DNA from: DASQFQ01 sp963802905
GTDB lineage: Bacteria > Actinomycetota > Thermoleophilia > Solirubrobacterales > Solirubrobacteraceae
Length of the DNA: 64,000 bases
Assembly: GCA_963802905.1 (NCBI GenBank)
Contig: CAWDKH010000012.1
Coordinates: 1-64,000, forward strand
Reading direction: 5' to 3'
This document shows positions 54,915-63,307 of this stretch, piece after piece. How positions within the stretch are numbered: the stretch's first letter is position 1; each line of letters starts with the position of its first letter. A model generated the notes under the pieces. That model was not told the DNA's origin, ran no database searches, and saw only the letters and a program-made list of their open reading frames with translations. A program made the translations under genes and the position numbers.

Positions 54915-55767
54915 TCGACGACCGCCGCTCCCGCACGAGCGAGGCGCCCACTCCCGCCCCGAGGATCGCGGCGATCCCGGGCAGGCTGTACTCCGGCCCG
55001 ATCTTGCCGACGAACTCGGCCGCGACGAGCTTCGCCCCGATGAACACGAGCAGCGCCGCCAGCGCCGTCTTGAGGTAGTAGAGGCGCTCGACCAGCTCGG
55101 CCACGAGGAAGAACAGCGGCCTCAGCCCGAGGAGCGCGAACGCGTTGGCGGCGAACACGATGAACGTGTCGTCGGTGATGGCCAGGATGGCCGGCACCGA
55201 GTCGACCGCGAACAGGATGTCGACGAGCGCGATGCCCGCGAGCGCGGCGACCGGCGCCGAGAACGGCAGCCAGCGCTTCAACCGGCCGACGAGGGCGTGC
55301 TCAGCATCGTGGTCGTGGCGGTGGCGGAACAGCCGCCAGCCGGTCCAGATCAGGAACGCGGCGAACACGAAGCTCAGCCACGACAGCGCCGACAGGGCCG
55401 CGGCGCCGGCCACGATGAACAGCGCGCGCAGGACGAGCGCGAGCACGATGCCGTAGCTGAGGATCCGGTGGCGCTCCGCGACGGGCAGCGCGAAGGCGCC
55501 GAGCACGAGCAGGAAGACGAAGACGTTGTCGAGCGAGAGCGACTTCTCGACGAGGTAGCCGGCGAGGAACGCCCCGGCGCGCTCGCCGTCGCCGGCGGCG
55601 AGCAGCACGGCGAAGAACGCGAGCGCCACGCCGACCCAGGCCGCGCTGGCGACTGCGGCGGCGCGTAGCGACATCTCGCCGCCGCGGCCACGGACGACGG
55701 CGAGATCGATGACGAGCAGGACGGCCAGGACGGCCGTGAGCACGAGCACAGCGAGCAACGGGGGCAC
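54886..55767 (-). CDS. TerC family integral membrane protein
   Basis: 293 residues, about eight TM segments. EKSLSLDNVFVFLLVLGAF and VDILFAVDSVPAILAI are the two TerC signature helices with acidic metal-binding residues; a His-rich loop RHRHDHDAEH lies between halves. TerC proteins export manganese or confer tellurite resistance. The stop codon (54886-54888) lies inside the antisense of tRNA-Cys, so the last ~9 residues (SKAPTGIEPV region) are encoded by tRNA complement. Confidence 0.9.
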   Translation of the reverse strand: MPPLLAVLVLTAVLAVLLVIDLAVVRGRGGEMSLRAAAVASAAWVGVALAFFAVLLAAGDGERAGAFLAGYLVEKSLSLDNVFVFLLVLGAFALPVAERHRILSYGIVLALVLRALFIVAGAAALSALSWLSFVFAAFLIWTGWRLFRHRHDHDAEHALVGRLKRWLPFSAPVAALAGIALVDILFAVDSVPAILAITDDTFIVFAANAFALLGLRPLFFLVAELVERLYYLKTALAALLVFIGAKLVAAEFVGKIGPEYSLPGIAAILGAGVGASLVRERRSSKAPTGIEPV

Positions 55768-55832
55768 CTCCGCGGTTCAGGGATCCGCCGAGGTTTCTCC
55801 GCCTACCGGCCGCGAGCACCGGGTGGCGCCAT

Positions 55833-55908
55833 AGGGGCGCGACCGTGTTGACGATGCTCGCCGTCGGGATACTTCCCGTCGACGCCCGTCACGGTAGGCC
55901 GCGCCCCT
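55833..55908 (-). promoter_or_regulatory. Structured 5' leader of the TerC gene
   Basis: About 65 nt upstream of the TerC start, AGGGGCGCG (55833-55841) pairs with CGCGCCCCT (55900-55908), and ACCGTG (55842-55847) with CACGGT (55890-55895); an inner small hairpin has GGGA/TCCC. TerC genes are often controlled by yybP-ykoY manganese riboswitches. The TCAACA element of that class appears in the leader, but its UACU partner and overall arrangement do not clearly match. Confidence 0.4.
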
Positions 55909-55917
55909 GAACCTGCG

Positions 55918-57186
55918 CTAAGCGCCCTCGCCCAGGTGGCGGTCGAAGAACGCGCTGACGCGCTGCTCGTAGGCGGCCGGGTACTGCTTCAGCGCGGCCG
56001 TGTGGCTCGCCTTGGGCAGGTACCAGACCTCGCTGCGCGAGCCGCCGGCCTTGTCGTAGAGCTCGCCCCACTCCTTCTCTTGCTTGCCGGCGGCGACGAG
56101 CAGGTGCGGCGTGCGGGTGGCGGCGATCCGGTCGGCGAGCGAGACCTTCGGGGCCGAGCCGGCGCGGATGACCTCCATCGTCTTGAACAGCAGCCACATC
56201 GGCGCACGGTCGAGCGTCTTGGAGCTGTACTCCTCGATGTCGTGGTAGCCGATCGCGGCCGTGCCGTCGGCCACAACCGCGGCGATGTCCGAGCGGCGGC
56301 CGGCCGCGTCGATCGCCATGTCGGCGCCGGTGGAGAGGCCAAGTGCGCCGATGCGCGCCGGATCGACGTCGTCGCGCCCCTTCAGGTACGCGAGCGCCGC
56401 GTCGATGTCCTTGTCCCAGTCCCAGCCGTAGGAGTTGGGGGTGCCCTCGCTGTGGCCCAGGCCGCGCGCGTCGTAGACCAGGACGCCGTAGCCCTGGCGC
56501 TCGAGCATCTTCGCGTGGCGCAGCGGGCCCATGCGGTTGCTGCCGCCGCCGGGGATGACCAGGACGGTCGCGCCGTTGCGCGACGGGTGGTACCAGCCCT
56601 CGAGCTTCACGCCGTCGGAGGCCGTGAAGTGGACGGTCTTGTAGGTCGCGTTCGGCGCCTGGCCGACGGGCTTCTCGAGCGAGTGGATGTCGGTGAGGGC
56701 CATGCCGACCGGCATGCCGATCGCCCAGATGCCGACGAGCATCGCGGGGACGACCGCAAGGCGGATCACCCAGCGGCGCACGGGCGCCGCGGCGCCCTCG
56801 CCGCGGTGGCGGAATGGGATCCACGCCGCGAGCCCGATCAGCACGACGCCCGCGACGAGCGCGAGGACGCCGGTCACGTCGTTGGCGGTGACGTCGACGG
56901 TAAGGATGTGATGCAGATGCCGACCGCCATTGATAACCGCGAGCACACCGAAGACGAACGCGGTCGCTGAGCGCAAGCCGGGCCGCAGCGAATCGAAGGA
57001 CACGATGGCGAGGACGCTGGCGACCAGCGCGATCGCTGCGGCGAGCGCGTGCTGCGTCAGCGGGACGCCGGCGCGGTTGAGCAGGAACGCGTCGTCGAAC
57101 GCATGAGCGAGCGCCAGGACGACGGCGCCGCTGAACACGAGCGCCTCGGTGGTTCGGGTGGCGCGGGAGCGGAGTTGGGAGAGCAT
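55918..57186 (-). CDS. Membrane-anchored alpha/beta hydrolase
   Basis: 422 residues. The first ~175 contain five hydrophobic segments (EALVFSGAVVLALAHAF, HALAAAIALVASVLAIVSF, VLALVAGVVLIGLAAWIPF and others). The hydrolase follows: FTASDGVKLEGWYHPSRNG, VLVIPGGGSNRMGP, GVLVYDARGLGHSEGTPN, nucleophile in IGALGLSTGADMAIDAA, acid and His in HLLVAAGKQE and KASHTAAL. Likely esterase or peptidase of unknown target on the membrane. Confidence 0.85.
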   Translation of the reverse strand: MLSQLRSRATRTTEALVFSGAVVLALAHAFDDAFLLNRAGVPLTQHALAAAIALVASVLAIVSFDSLRPGLRSATAFVFGVLAVINGGRHLHHILTVDVTANDVTGVLALVAGVVLIGLAAWIPFRHRGEGAAAPVRRWVIRLAVVPAMLVGIWAIGMPVGMALTDIHSLEKPVGQAPNATYKTVHFTASDGVKLEGWYHPSRNGATVLVIPGGGSNRMGPLRHAKMLERQGYGVLVYDARGLGHSEGTPNSYGWDWDKDIDAALAYLKGRDDVDPARIGALGLSTGADMAIDAAGRRSDIAAVVADGTAAIGYHDIEEYSSKTLDRAPMWLLFKTMEVIRAGSAPKVSLADRIAATRTPHLLVAAGKQEKEWGELYDKAGGSRSEVWYLPKASHTAALKQYPAAYEQRVSAFFDRHLGEGA

Positions 57187-57281
57187 GCGCGGAGCGTGCC
57201 GTCAGCACGCCCCGCGCACGATGGAGCCCACAGGTGTCCGTCAGGAACTCAGAACCCGCGGCGGGGTGCGGCTCTCCGCAC

Positions 57282-57683
57282 CTACGAAACGATGAGGAAG
57301 CGCATCTGCACGTCGCCGAGCGCCACCGCGTCGCCGTCGCGCAGGGTGGCCTGGCCAACCCGCTCGCCGTTGACGTGCACACCGTTGAGGCTGCGGTCGT
57401 CGAGCAGCACGACCTCACCCTCGCGGCAGGTGATGACGGCGTGGCGGCGCGATACCGAGCGGTCCTCGAGGACCACGTCGGCACCAATCCCGCGGCCGAG
57501 GCGCAGGGAGCCCTCGCCGACCGCGATGACCACGACCTCGCCGCCGTCCTCGATCGCGAGGTAGCGGCCAGGGACAAGTTGCTCAGCCGTCAGGGCGGCA
57601 TTGCGGCGCACGCGGTCGCTGACGCGGGGGCGCGAGTGAGTGACCTGCGTCGGGGCGTCTGTGATGGGGGGTGCGAGCGTCAT
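57282..57683 (-). CDS. FHA domain protein
   Basis: 133 residues from ATG 57683. GSLRLGRGIGADVVLEDRSV, SRRHAVITCREGEVVLLDD and SLNGVHVNGERVGQ give the phosphothreonine-binding FHA fold (Arg, Ser-x-x-His and Asn-Gly signature). The N-terminal ~55 residues have VTHSRPRVSDRVRRN and may hold a kinase-target Thr. Divergent from the epimerase gene. Confidence 0.88.
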   Translation of the reverse strand: MTLAPPITDAPTQVTHSRPRVSDRVRRNAALTAEQLVPGRYLAIEDGGEVVVIAVGEGSLRLGRGIGADVVLEDRSVSRRHAVITCREGEVVLLDDRSLNGVHVNGERVGQATLRDGDAVALGDVQMRFLIVS

Positions 57684-57747
57684 GGGTGAAGTGTCGGCAG
57701 CCAACCCAAGCGCTAGATAAGTTCTTCGCCCCATTAGGGTCCCCGCG

Positions 57748-58695
57748 ATGCGCATCCTCGTCACCGGCGCGCGCGGGAAGGTCGGCTCGGCCACCGTGGA
57801 CGCGCTCCACCAGGCAGGCCACGCCGTCACGGCCTGCGATCTCGGCCGCCCCGTCTTCGAGGCGCCGCCGCCCGGAGCCCCCTCATACGTCCAGGCCGAC
57901 CTCACCGACGCCGGCGACGCGTTCGCCGTCGTGCGCGGCCACGATGCCGTGATCCACGCCGCCGCGCTGCCCGAGCCGACCCGCAACCCGGCGAGCACCG
58001 TCTTCCAGAACAACCTCATGAGCGTCTTCAACACGCTCGAGGCCGCCGTCCGCTGGGGCGTGCCGCGCTACGTCAACGTCTCGAGCGAGACGGTGCCCGG
58101 CTTCTTCTTCCCCGAGCGGCCGTTCCTGCCCGACTACGCGCCGGTCGACGAGGAGCACCCGATCCGCCCGCAGGACCCCTACGCGACCGCGAAGTACTTC
58201 TCCGAGCTGCTGATGGACGCCGCAATGCGCCGCTCCGACATCCGCTGCCTGACCATCCGCCCCAGCTGGGTGCAGTGGGAGGGCAACTACGCGCACAACC
58301 TCGGCCCGGCCTTGCGCGACCCCGAGGCCGCGCCGAGCGCCTCGCTGTGGGCCTACATCGACGTCTACGACCTCGCCGACGCGCTGGTGCTCGCCGCGCA
58401 GTCCGACCTCGACACCCACGAGGTCTTCTACATCGCGAGCCCGGACAACCACGCCAACCGGCCGCTGGTCGACATCGTCCGCCACCACCACGGCGACAAG
58501 ATCGAGATCCGGGAGCCCCTCCCCCGCCCCGACGCGTCGGGCCTCAGCATCGCCAAGGCCGAGCGCCTGCTCGGTTACGCACCCAGCCGCTCGTGGCGCG
58601 ACTACGTGTCCGAGGACGGCGAGTTGCTCGACGCCGCCCGCGAGCGGTTCGAGCGCGAGGACACCGGCGTTCAGCGCGGGCGCGCGGTGGGCTGA
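57748..58695 (+). CDS. NAD-dependent epimerase/dehydratase
   Basis: 315 residues. RILVTGARGKVGSATVDAL cofactor loop, AVIHAAALPEP, NVSSETVPGF and catalytic YATAKYFSE identify an extended SDR. Sugar nucleotide or uronate dehydrogenase activity is possible. Its last 25 bp overlap the ftsH 3' end. Confidence 0.88.
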   Translation: MRILVTGARGKVGSATVDALHQAGHAVTACDLGRPVFEAPPPGAPSYVQADLTDAGDAFAVVRGHDAVIHAAALPEPTRNPASTVFQNNLMSVFNTLEAAVRWGVPRYVNVSSETVPGFFFPERPFLPDYAPVDEEHPIRPQDPYATAKYFSELLMDAAMRRSDIRCLTIRPSWVQWEGNYAHNLGPALRDPEAAPSASLWAYIDVYDLADALVLAAQSDLDTHEVFYIASPDNHANRPLVDIVRHHHGDKIEIREPLPRPDASGLSIAKAERLLGYAPSRSWRDYVSEDGELLDAARERFEREDTGVQRGRAVG

Positions 58696-60668
58696 GCGGC
58701 GTCGCTCACCGCGACGACCGGCGCGCCGGTCGCGTGCGGCACCACGTGCGGGTCGACCTGCGCCGCGGCATAGGCGGCGTCCTGGTCGAGCGTCTCGTCG
58801 CGCAGCAGGCCCTCGACGAGCGACTCGAGCTTGTCGCGGTGCTCGGTCAGCAGCGCGGTGACCTGCTGGTGGCTCTCCTCGACGATCCGCTGGACCTCCT
58901 GGTCGATCAGCCGCTGCGTCTCCGGTGACACCTCGGAGGAGCCCGGGAGCAGCGGCCCGTTCATCTCAGAGGGCAGCACGGCGATCGGCCCGATGCTGCG
59001 GCTCATTCCCCAGCGGCCGACCATCGCGCGGGCGATCCCGGTCAGCTGCTGGATGTCGGACTCCGCGCCGGTCGTGATCGTCCCGTAGACGAGCTCCTCC
59101 GCCACGCGCCCACCGAGTGCGACCTTGATCTTGGCCAGCAGGTAGGCCTCCTCGTAGTTGGCCTTGTCGAGGTCGGGGGCCGAGAGCGTGACGCCGAGCG
59201 CCATGCCACGCGGGATGATCGAGACCTTGCGGACGGGGTCGGCGCCGGGCGTGAGCATCCCGACGATCGCATGGCCGCCCTCGTGGTAGGCGACGCGCTT
59301 GCGGTCCTCCTCGGACAGCACGGTCCCGCGCGGGGCGCCGAGCACGATCTTCTCCAGCGCGTCGGTGAAGTCGGCGAGCTGGACCTTCTCGTGGTTGCGC
59401 CGCGCCGCCGTCAGCGCCGCCTCATTGGCGAGGTTGGCCAGGTCGGCACCCACCATGCCCGGCGTCGTAGCGGCGATGCGGTCGAGGTTGACATCGTCGG
59501 CCAGCGGCAGCGAGCGCGTGTGGACCTCGAGGATCTTGCGGCGGCCGTCCTTGTCGGGCGGCGGCACGGCGACGCGGCGGTCGAAGCGCCCCGGGCGCAG
59601 CAGCGCGTTGTCGAGGATCTCGGGGCGGTTGGTGGCACCGAGCACGATCACCGCGACGTTGGACTCGAAGCCGTCCATCTCGGTGAGGATCTGGTTGAGC
59701 GTCTGCTCGCGCTCATCGTTGCCGCCGCCGAAGCCGACGCCCTGCGAGCGGGAGCGCCCGATGGCGTCGAGCTCGTCGATGAAGATGATCGCCGGCGAGG
59801 CCTCCTTGGCCGTCTTGAACAGGTCACGGACGCGCGAGGCGCCGATGCCGACGATCGCCTCGACGAACTCCGACGCCGAGATCGAGAAGAACGGCACGTT
59901 CGCCTCCCCCGCCACGGCCTTGGCCAGCAGGGTCTTGCCGGTGCCGGGGAGCCCGGAGAGCAGGACGCCGCGCGGGATCCGGCCGCCGAGCTTGTGGTAG
60001 CGGTCGGGATTCTTGAGGAAGTCGACGATCTCGGTCAGCTCGGCCTTTGCCTCGTCGATGCCCGCCACGTCGGAGAAGGTCACGCGCTGCTCGCCGCCCT
60101 CGACCCGGCGCGCGCGCGAGCGCGAGAACGCGCTCAGTCCACTCACCCCGCCGCCGCCGGCGCGCCGGGCGAGGAACACGAACAGGCCGACGAGCAGGAG
60201 CACCGGGCCGAAGCCGAGCAGGATGTTGGTCAGCAGGCCACCGGAGTTGATCGGCTTGGCCTGGACGATGACGTCATGCTCTTGCAGCAGGTCCGAGAGC
60301 TCATCGGTGTTCGCGAAGGTCGGGACCTCGGTCTCGAAGTTCTTGGCCGCCTTGGCCTTCGAGTCGTCGGGCGGCTTGACCGCCTTCTTGAACTCGCCCT
60401 CGACGGTCTCGCCCTTCGAGGAGATGCGTTTGACGTTGCCGGCCTCGACCTGGGCGCGGAAGGTCGGGTTGTACGGGATGTCGATCGAAGGCTCGCGGCC
60501 CGGTCCCAGGAACGCGACGCTGGCGTAGTTGAGCGCCAGCAGCACGAGCACGATGACGATGAAGCGCGGGCGCGGCATCGACAGGCGGCCGCGCGGCTTG
60601 CCGCCCTCGGGCGACTCCGGCTTGTTGCTGCCCGTCGGGACGCGCGGGCGACGTTCGTACTCGGCCAT
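58671..60668 (-). CDS. ftsH: ATP-dependent zinc metalloprotease FtsH
   Basis: 665 residues from ATG 60668. N-terminal TM (FIVIVLVLLALNYASVAFL), extracytoplasmic domain, second TM (LLTNILLGFGPVLLLVGLFV), AAA domain (Walker A LSGLPGTGKTLLAKAVAGEA, IIFIDELDAIGRSRSQG, SRH region ATNRPEILDNALLRPGRFDR) and zinc site YHEGGHAIVG. Deviations: SGLPGTGKT in place of GPPGTGKT, pore loop FVEAIVG in place of FVEMFVG, HEGGH in place of HEAGH. These suggest a paralogue. It degrades membrane and regulatory proteins. Confidence 0.93.
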   Translation of the reverse strand: MAEYERRPRVPTGSNKPESPEGGKPRGRLSMPRPRFIVIVLVLLALNYASVAFLGPGREPSIDIPYNPTFRAQVEAGNVKRISSKGETVEGEFKKAVKPPDDSKAKAAKNFETEVPTFANTDELSDLLQEHDVIVQAKPINSGGLLTNILLGFGPVLLLVGLFVFLARRAGGGGVSGLSAFSRSRARRVEGGEQRVTFSDVAGIDEAKAELTEIVDFLKNPDRYHKLGGRIPRGVLLSGLPGTGKTLLAKAVAGEANVPFFSISASEFVEAIVGIGASRVRDLFKTAKEASPAIIFIDELDAIGRSRSQGVGFGGGNDEREQTLNQILTEMDGFESNVAVIVLGATNRPEILDNALLRPGRFDRRVAVPPPDKDGRRKILEVHTRSLPLADDVNLDRIAATTPGMVGADLANLANEAALTAARRNHEKVQLADFTDALEKIVLGAPRGTVLSEEDRKRVAYHEGGHAIVGMLTPGADPVRKVSIIPRGMALGVTLSAPDLDKANYEEAYLLAKIKVALGGRVAEELVYGTITTGAESDIQQLTGIARAMVGRWGMSRSIGPIAVLPSEMNGPLLPGSSEVSPETQRLIDQEVQRIVEESHQQVTALLTEHRDKLESLVEGLLRDETLDQDAAYAAAQVDPHVVPHATGAPVVAVSDAAQPTARPR

Positions 60669-60694
60669 CGGCCCGGGATTCTCGCAGGACGCGG

Positions 60695-61078
60695 CTAATG
60701 TTTCATAAGCGACCGTCGTCCGCGCTCGGGCGGCGGAACTTTCATCAGCCGCTCGTCGAAGTCGCGCAACTCCGGGCGCAGCTCGAGATCCGCCACCGGC
60801 GGGAACGCCTCGACGGGCGTGCCGTCCTTCCACACCACCTGATGCGGCTTGCCGCCGATGATCGTGTCCGCCGACCAGCGGCCCTGGATCTGGCGCGCGA
60901 GCCGGATCGCCAGCAGGCGGTCGGTGCGGCGGCCGCTCCAGCGGTCGTAGCGCTCGCGCAGCGCCGGCTCGGCGCGCGTGGCGGCCTTGGCCGCGGCGGC
61001 TGCGGCCGCGCCCTGCACTGCCTTGTTGCGTGCCACCGCCTTCGCAGCGGCCGAGATCGCGCGCGCGGCGTTGCTCAC
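60695..61078 (-). CDS. Hypothetical protein coupled to the ATP-grasp gene
   Basis: 127 residues from GTG 61078, in a GTGA overlap with the ATP-grasp stop. An Ala-rich helix (residues ~5-45) leads into RYDRWSGRRTDRLLAIRLAR, HQVVWKDGTPVEAFPPV and a basic tail. No motif recognised. Position suggests a partner of the ATP-grasp enzyme. Confidence 0.65.
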   Translation of the reverse strand: MSNAARAISAAAKAVARNKAVQGAAAAAAAKAATRAEPALRERYDRWSGRRTDRLLAIRLARQIQGRWSADTIIGGKPHQVVWKDGTPVEAFPPVADLELRPELRDFDERLMKVPPPERGRRSLMKH

Positions 61079-62451
61079 AGTGCCGTCCAGGTCGCCTTCA
61101 CGCCGCCGCCCTGCGCCATGTTCACGACCTTCGAGTCCTCGCCGAGCGCGACCCGCGTGAGCCCGCCGAGCACGGTCGCCGCGTCCCCGCCGTCGTGCGC
61201 GATCAGCGGCCGCAGGTCGATCCGCCGCGGTGCCAGCTCGCCGTCGAACAGCGTCGGGTGGCGCGAGAGCTCGACCATCTCCTGGGCGACGAAGTCCTCC
61301 GGGCGCGCCTCGATGTCCTCGCGCGCGCTCTCGGCCTCCTCTCCGATCAGCACGCCCTCGCCGCCGACGCGGTCGCGGACCTTGACGACCATCTCCCCCA
61401 GCCGCCCGAGCGCATCCTCGCGCGCGTCGTCGTCGGTCAGGTCGTAGGAGCGCGCGGGCGCGATCACCGGCTCCTCGTCGAGGTAGAAGCGGATCATGTC
61501 CTCCACGTAGACGTGGGCGAGCTTGTCGTCGGCGATCCCGACGCCGGGCGGGTTGACGACCGTCACCGTGCCGCGCCGGATCGGCTCGAGCAGCTTCTCG
61601 GCGAGGGTGCTCGGGGAGCCGTCCTCGTCGCGCAGCAGGTGGTAGTTCGAGCGGCGGTAGATGACGTCGACCTCGCGGCGGCGGCCGTCGACATGGGCGT
61701 AGACGCGGCCCTCGCGCTGGCGGAGGTCGTCGAGCGTGACCATCGGCACCCCGAGGCGGAAGGCGACCTCGGAGATCTCCCACTGGGCGTCGTTCTCGAA
61801 GCCGTCGCCCAGCACGACGATCGACGGGTCGCCGCGGCCGTCGGGCGCCACCGAGCGCAGGATCGCCTTGAAGCGCTCGTCCGACTCGCCGCGCGCGGGC
61901 GAGTGGTCGGGCAGCCCGCTGTCGAGCAGGTCGGCCACCGCCTCCCACGCCAGCGGGGCGAAGCCGAGCCCGGTCGGCATCCGCACGTTGTCCTCGAGCA
62001 CGTTGAACTGGCCGTCGGCGCCGCGGACGACGTCGAGCCCCGCGAAGCCGGCCCACACCGGTACCTCGACGCCCTGCATGTCGGGCTCGTAGAACGCGCC
62101 GTCCTCGATCAGGCGCGCCGGCACGACGCCGGCCTCGACGATCCGGCGCTCGCCGTAGGCGTCGCGCAGGAAGGCGTCGAGCGCGCGCACCCGCTGGGCG
62201 AGCCCGCGGTCGAGCGTCTCCCACTCCTCGGGGGTGAACATCCGCGGCACGGCGTCGATCACGAACGCGTCCGGGCCGGTCGAGCCGTAGCGGACCTCGC
62301 GCTCGAGCACGCGCTCGCGCAGCCGCCGGCCGAGCTCGCTCAGGTCGTGCTGGGCGAGCGCCTCGAGCGCGGCGCGGTAGTGCGGGCGCGGCTCACCCGA
62401 GTCCTCGTACGCCTCGTCGTAGTACTCCCCCACGCCCGCGAGCCTACCCAC
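61075..62451 (-). CDS. Circularly permuted ATP-grasp protein
   Basis: About 458 residues from GTG 62451 (a GTG at 62433 is equally possible). PRMFTPEEWETLDRGLAQRV, WAGFAGLDVVRGADGQFNVLEDNVRMPTG, YRRSNYHLL, TVVNPPGVGIADDKLAHVY and AQEMVELSRHPT match CP_ATPgrasp. Family members sit in clusters for peptide-like modifications and usually accompany an alpha-E and a transglutaminase gene, both absent here. Confidence 0.85.
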   Translation of the reverse strand: MGRLAGVGEYYDEAYEDSGEPRPHYRAALEALAQHDLSELGRRLRERVLEREVRYGSTGPDAFVIDAVPRMFTPEEWETLDRGLAQRVRALDAFLRDAYGERRIVEAGVVPARLIEDGAFYEPDMQGVEVPVWAGFAGLDVVRGADGQFNVLEDNVRMPTGLGFAPLAWEAVADLLDSGLPDHSPARGESDERFKAILRSVAPDGRGDPSIVVLGDGFENDAQWEISEVAFRLGVPMVTLDDLRQREGRVYAHVDGRRREVDVIYRRSNYHLLRDEDGSPSTLAEKLLEPIRRGTVTVVNPPGVGIADDKLAHVYVEDMIRFYLDEEPVIAPARSYDLTDDDAREDALGRLGEMVVKVRDRVGGEGVLIGEEAESAREDIEARPEDFVAQEMVELSRHPTLFDGELAPRRIDLRPLIAHDGGDAATVLGGLTRVALGEDSKVVNMAQGGGVKATWTAL

Positions 62452-62463
62452 GGCTCCGCCGGC

Positions 62464-63285
62464 TCAGCGGCTGGGGGCCGGCGGCGCGAGGAGCGTCGCC
62501 ACGGCTGCCGGGATCACGGCGGCGCAGGCCGCCAGGAGCAGAGCGCCGGCCAGGAACGTCGTGTGGCCGTCCAGACGCGGACCGAGCGGCGCCACCGCGA
62601 CCGCGACCACGAGCAGGACGCAGACCGAGATCCCCGCCGCTGCCAGCGCCAGCCAGCGCGTTCGCCGCCGCGCGCCGGTGGCCGCGCGGCCACGCTCCAG
62701 CACGGCCACGACCACCCCGGTCCAGGCGCCGGCCACCAGCATGCCCCCGGCGACGTCGCTGGGGTGATGGGAGCCGATCACGAGGATCGAGTAGGCCGTC
62801 GCCAGCACGCCAAGGGCACCCGCGACGACGGCGTACGGCCGCAGGGCGACGGGCGCGACGAGCACGACGCAGAGCGCGAGCGAGGTGGCTGCGGTCAGGT
62901 GCCCGCTGGGGAAGCTCGCTTCGGGCAGCCACATCGGCTCCCTCGGGGCGGCGGTCAGGATCTTCAGCGCCTGCGTCGTCAGGTTGGCCCCGAGGCACAC
63001 CACGCCCACCGCCACCGCCATCCGCAGGCGGCCCAGCCACAGCGCTGCGACCATCACGATCAGCACGGCAACCGCGTACGGGCGCTCGTTGAAGAAGTGC
63101 GAGACGAAGCTCGCGGCGGCCCAGGTCGAGGGGGTGCTCAGCGACAGGAAGCCGTCGAGCACGCGCTGGTCGGCGCGTTCGGTCGCGCCGAGCTCGAACG
63201 CGGCGAGGTAGAGCGCGACGAGGCCGGCGACGCACGCCGCCGCCCCGAGCAGTGCGTTGACGGCGCGATCACCCACCCGACCCAC
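62464..63285 (-). CDS. PAP2 superfamily membrane phosphatase
   Basis: 273 residues from GTG 63285 (GTG 63276 possible). Several TM helices and the three PAP2 motifs: KILTAAPREP (Pro replaced after Arg), FPSGHLTAATSLAL and GSHHPSDVAGG. The catalytic His residues are in SGH and HHPSD. Likely acts on lipid or isoprenoid phosphates. 12 nt upstream of the ATP-grasp gene on the same strand. Confidence 0.85.
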   Translation of the reverse strand: MGRVGDRAVNALLGAAACVAGLVALYLAAFELGATERADQRVLDGFLSLSTPSTWAAASFVSHFFNERPYAVAVLIVMVAALWLGRLRMAVAVGVVCLGANLTTQALKILTAAPREPMWLPEASFPSGHLTAATSLALCVVLVAPVALRPYAVVAGALGVLATAYSILVIGSHHPSDVAGGMLVAGAWTGVVVAVLERGRAATGARRRTRWLALAAAGISVCVLLVVAVAVAPLGPRLDGHTTFLAGALLLAACAAVIPAAVATLLAPPAPSR

Positions 63286-63307
63286 GGTAGCCGAGGCGGA
63301 GCCGCGC

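Noticed and set aside
55833..55908. Confident yybP-ykoY manganese riboswitch call
   Set aside because: Only the TCAACA element and genomic context fit; the conserved four-way arrangement and UACU partner are not clear, so it is listed only as a structured leader.
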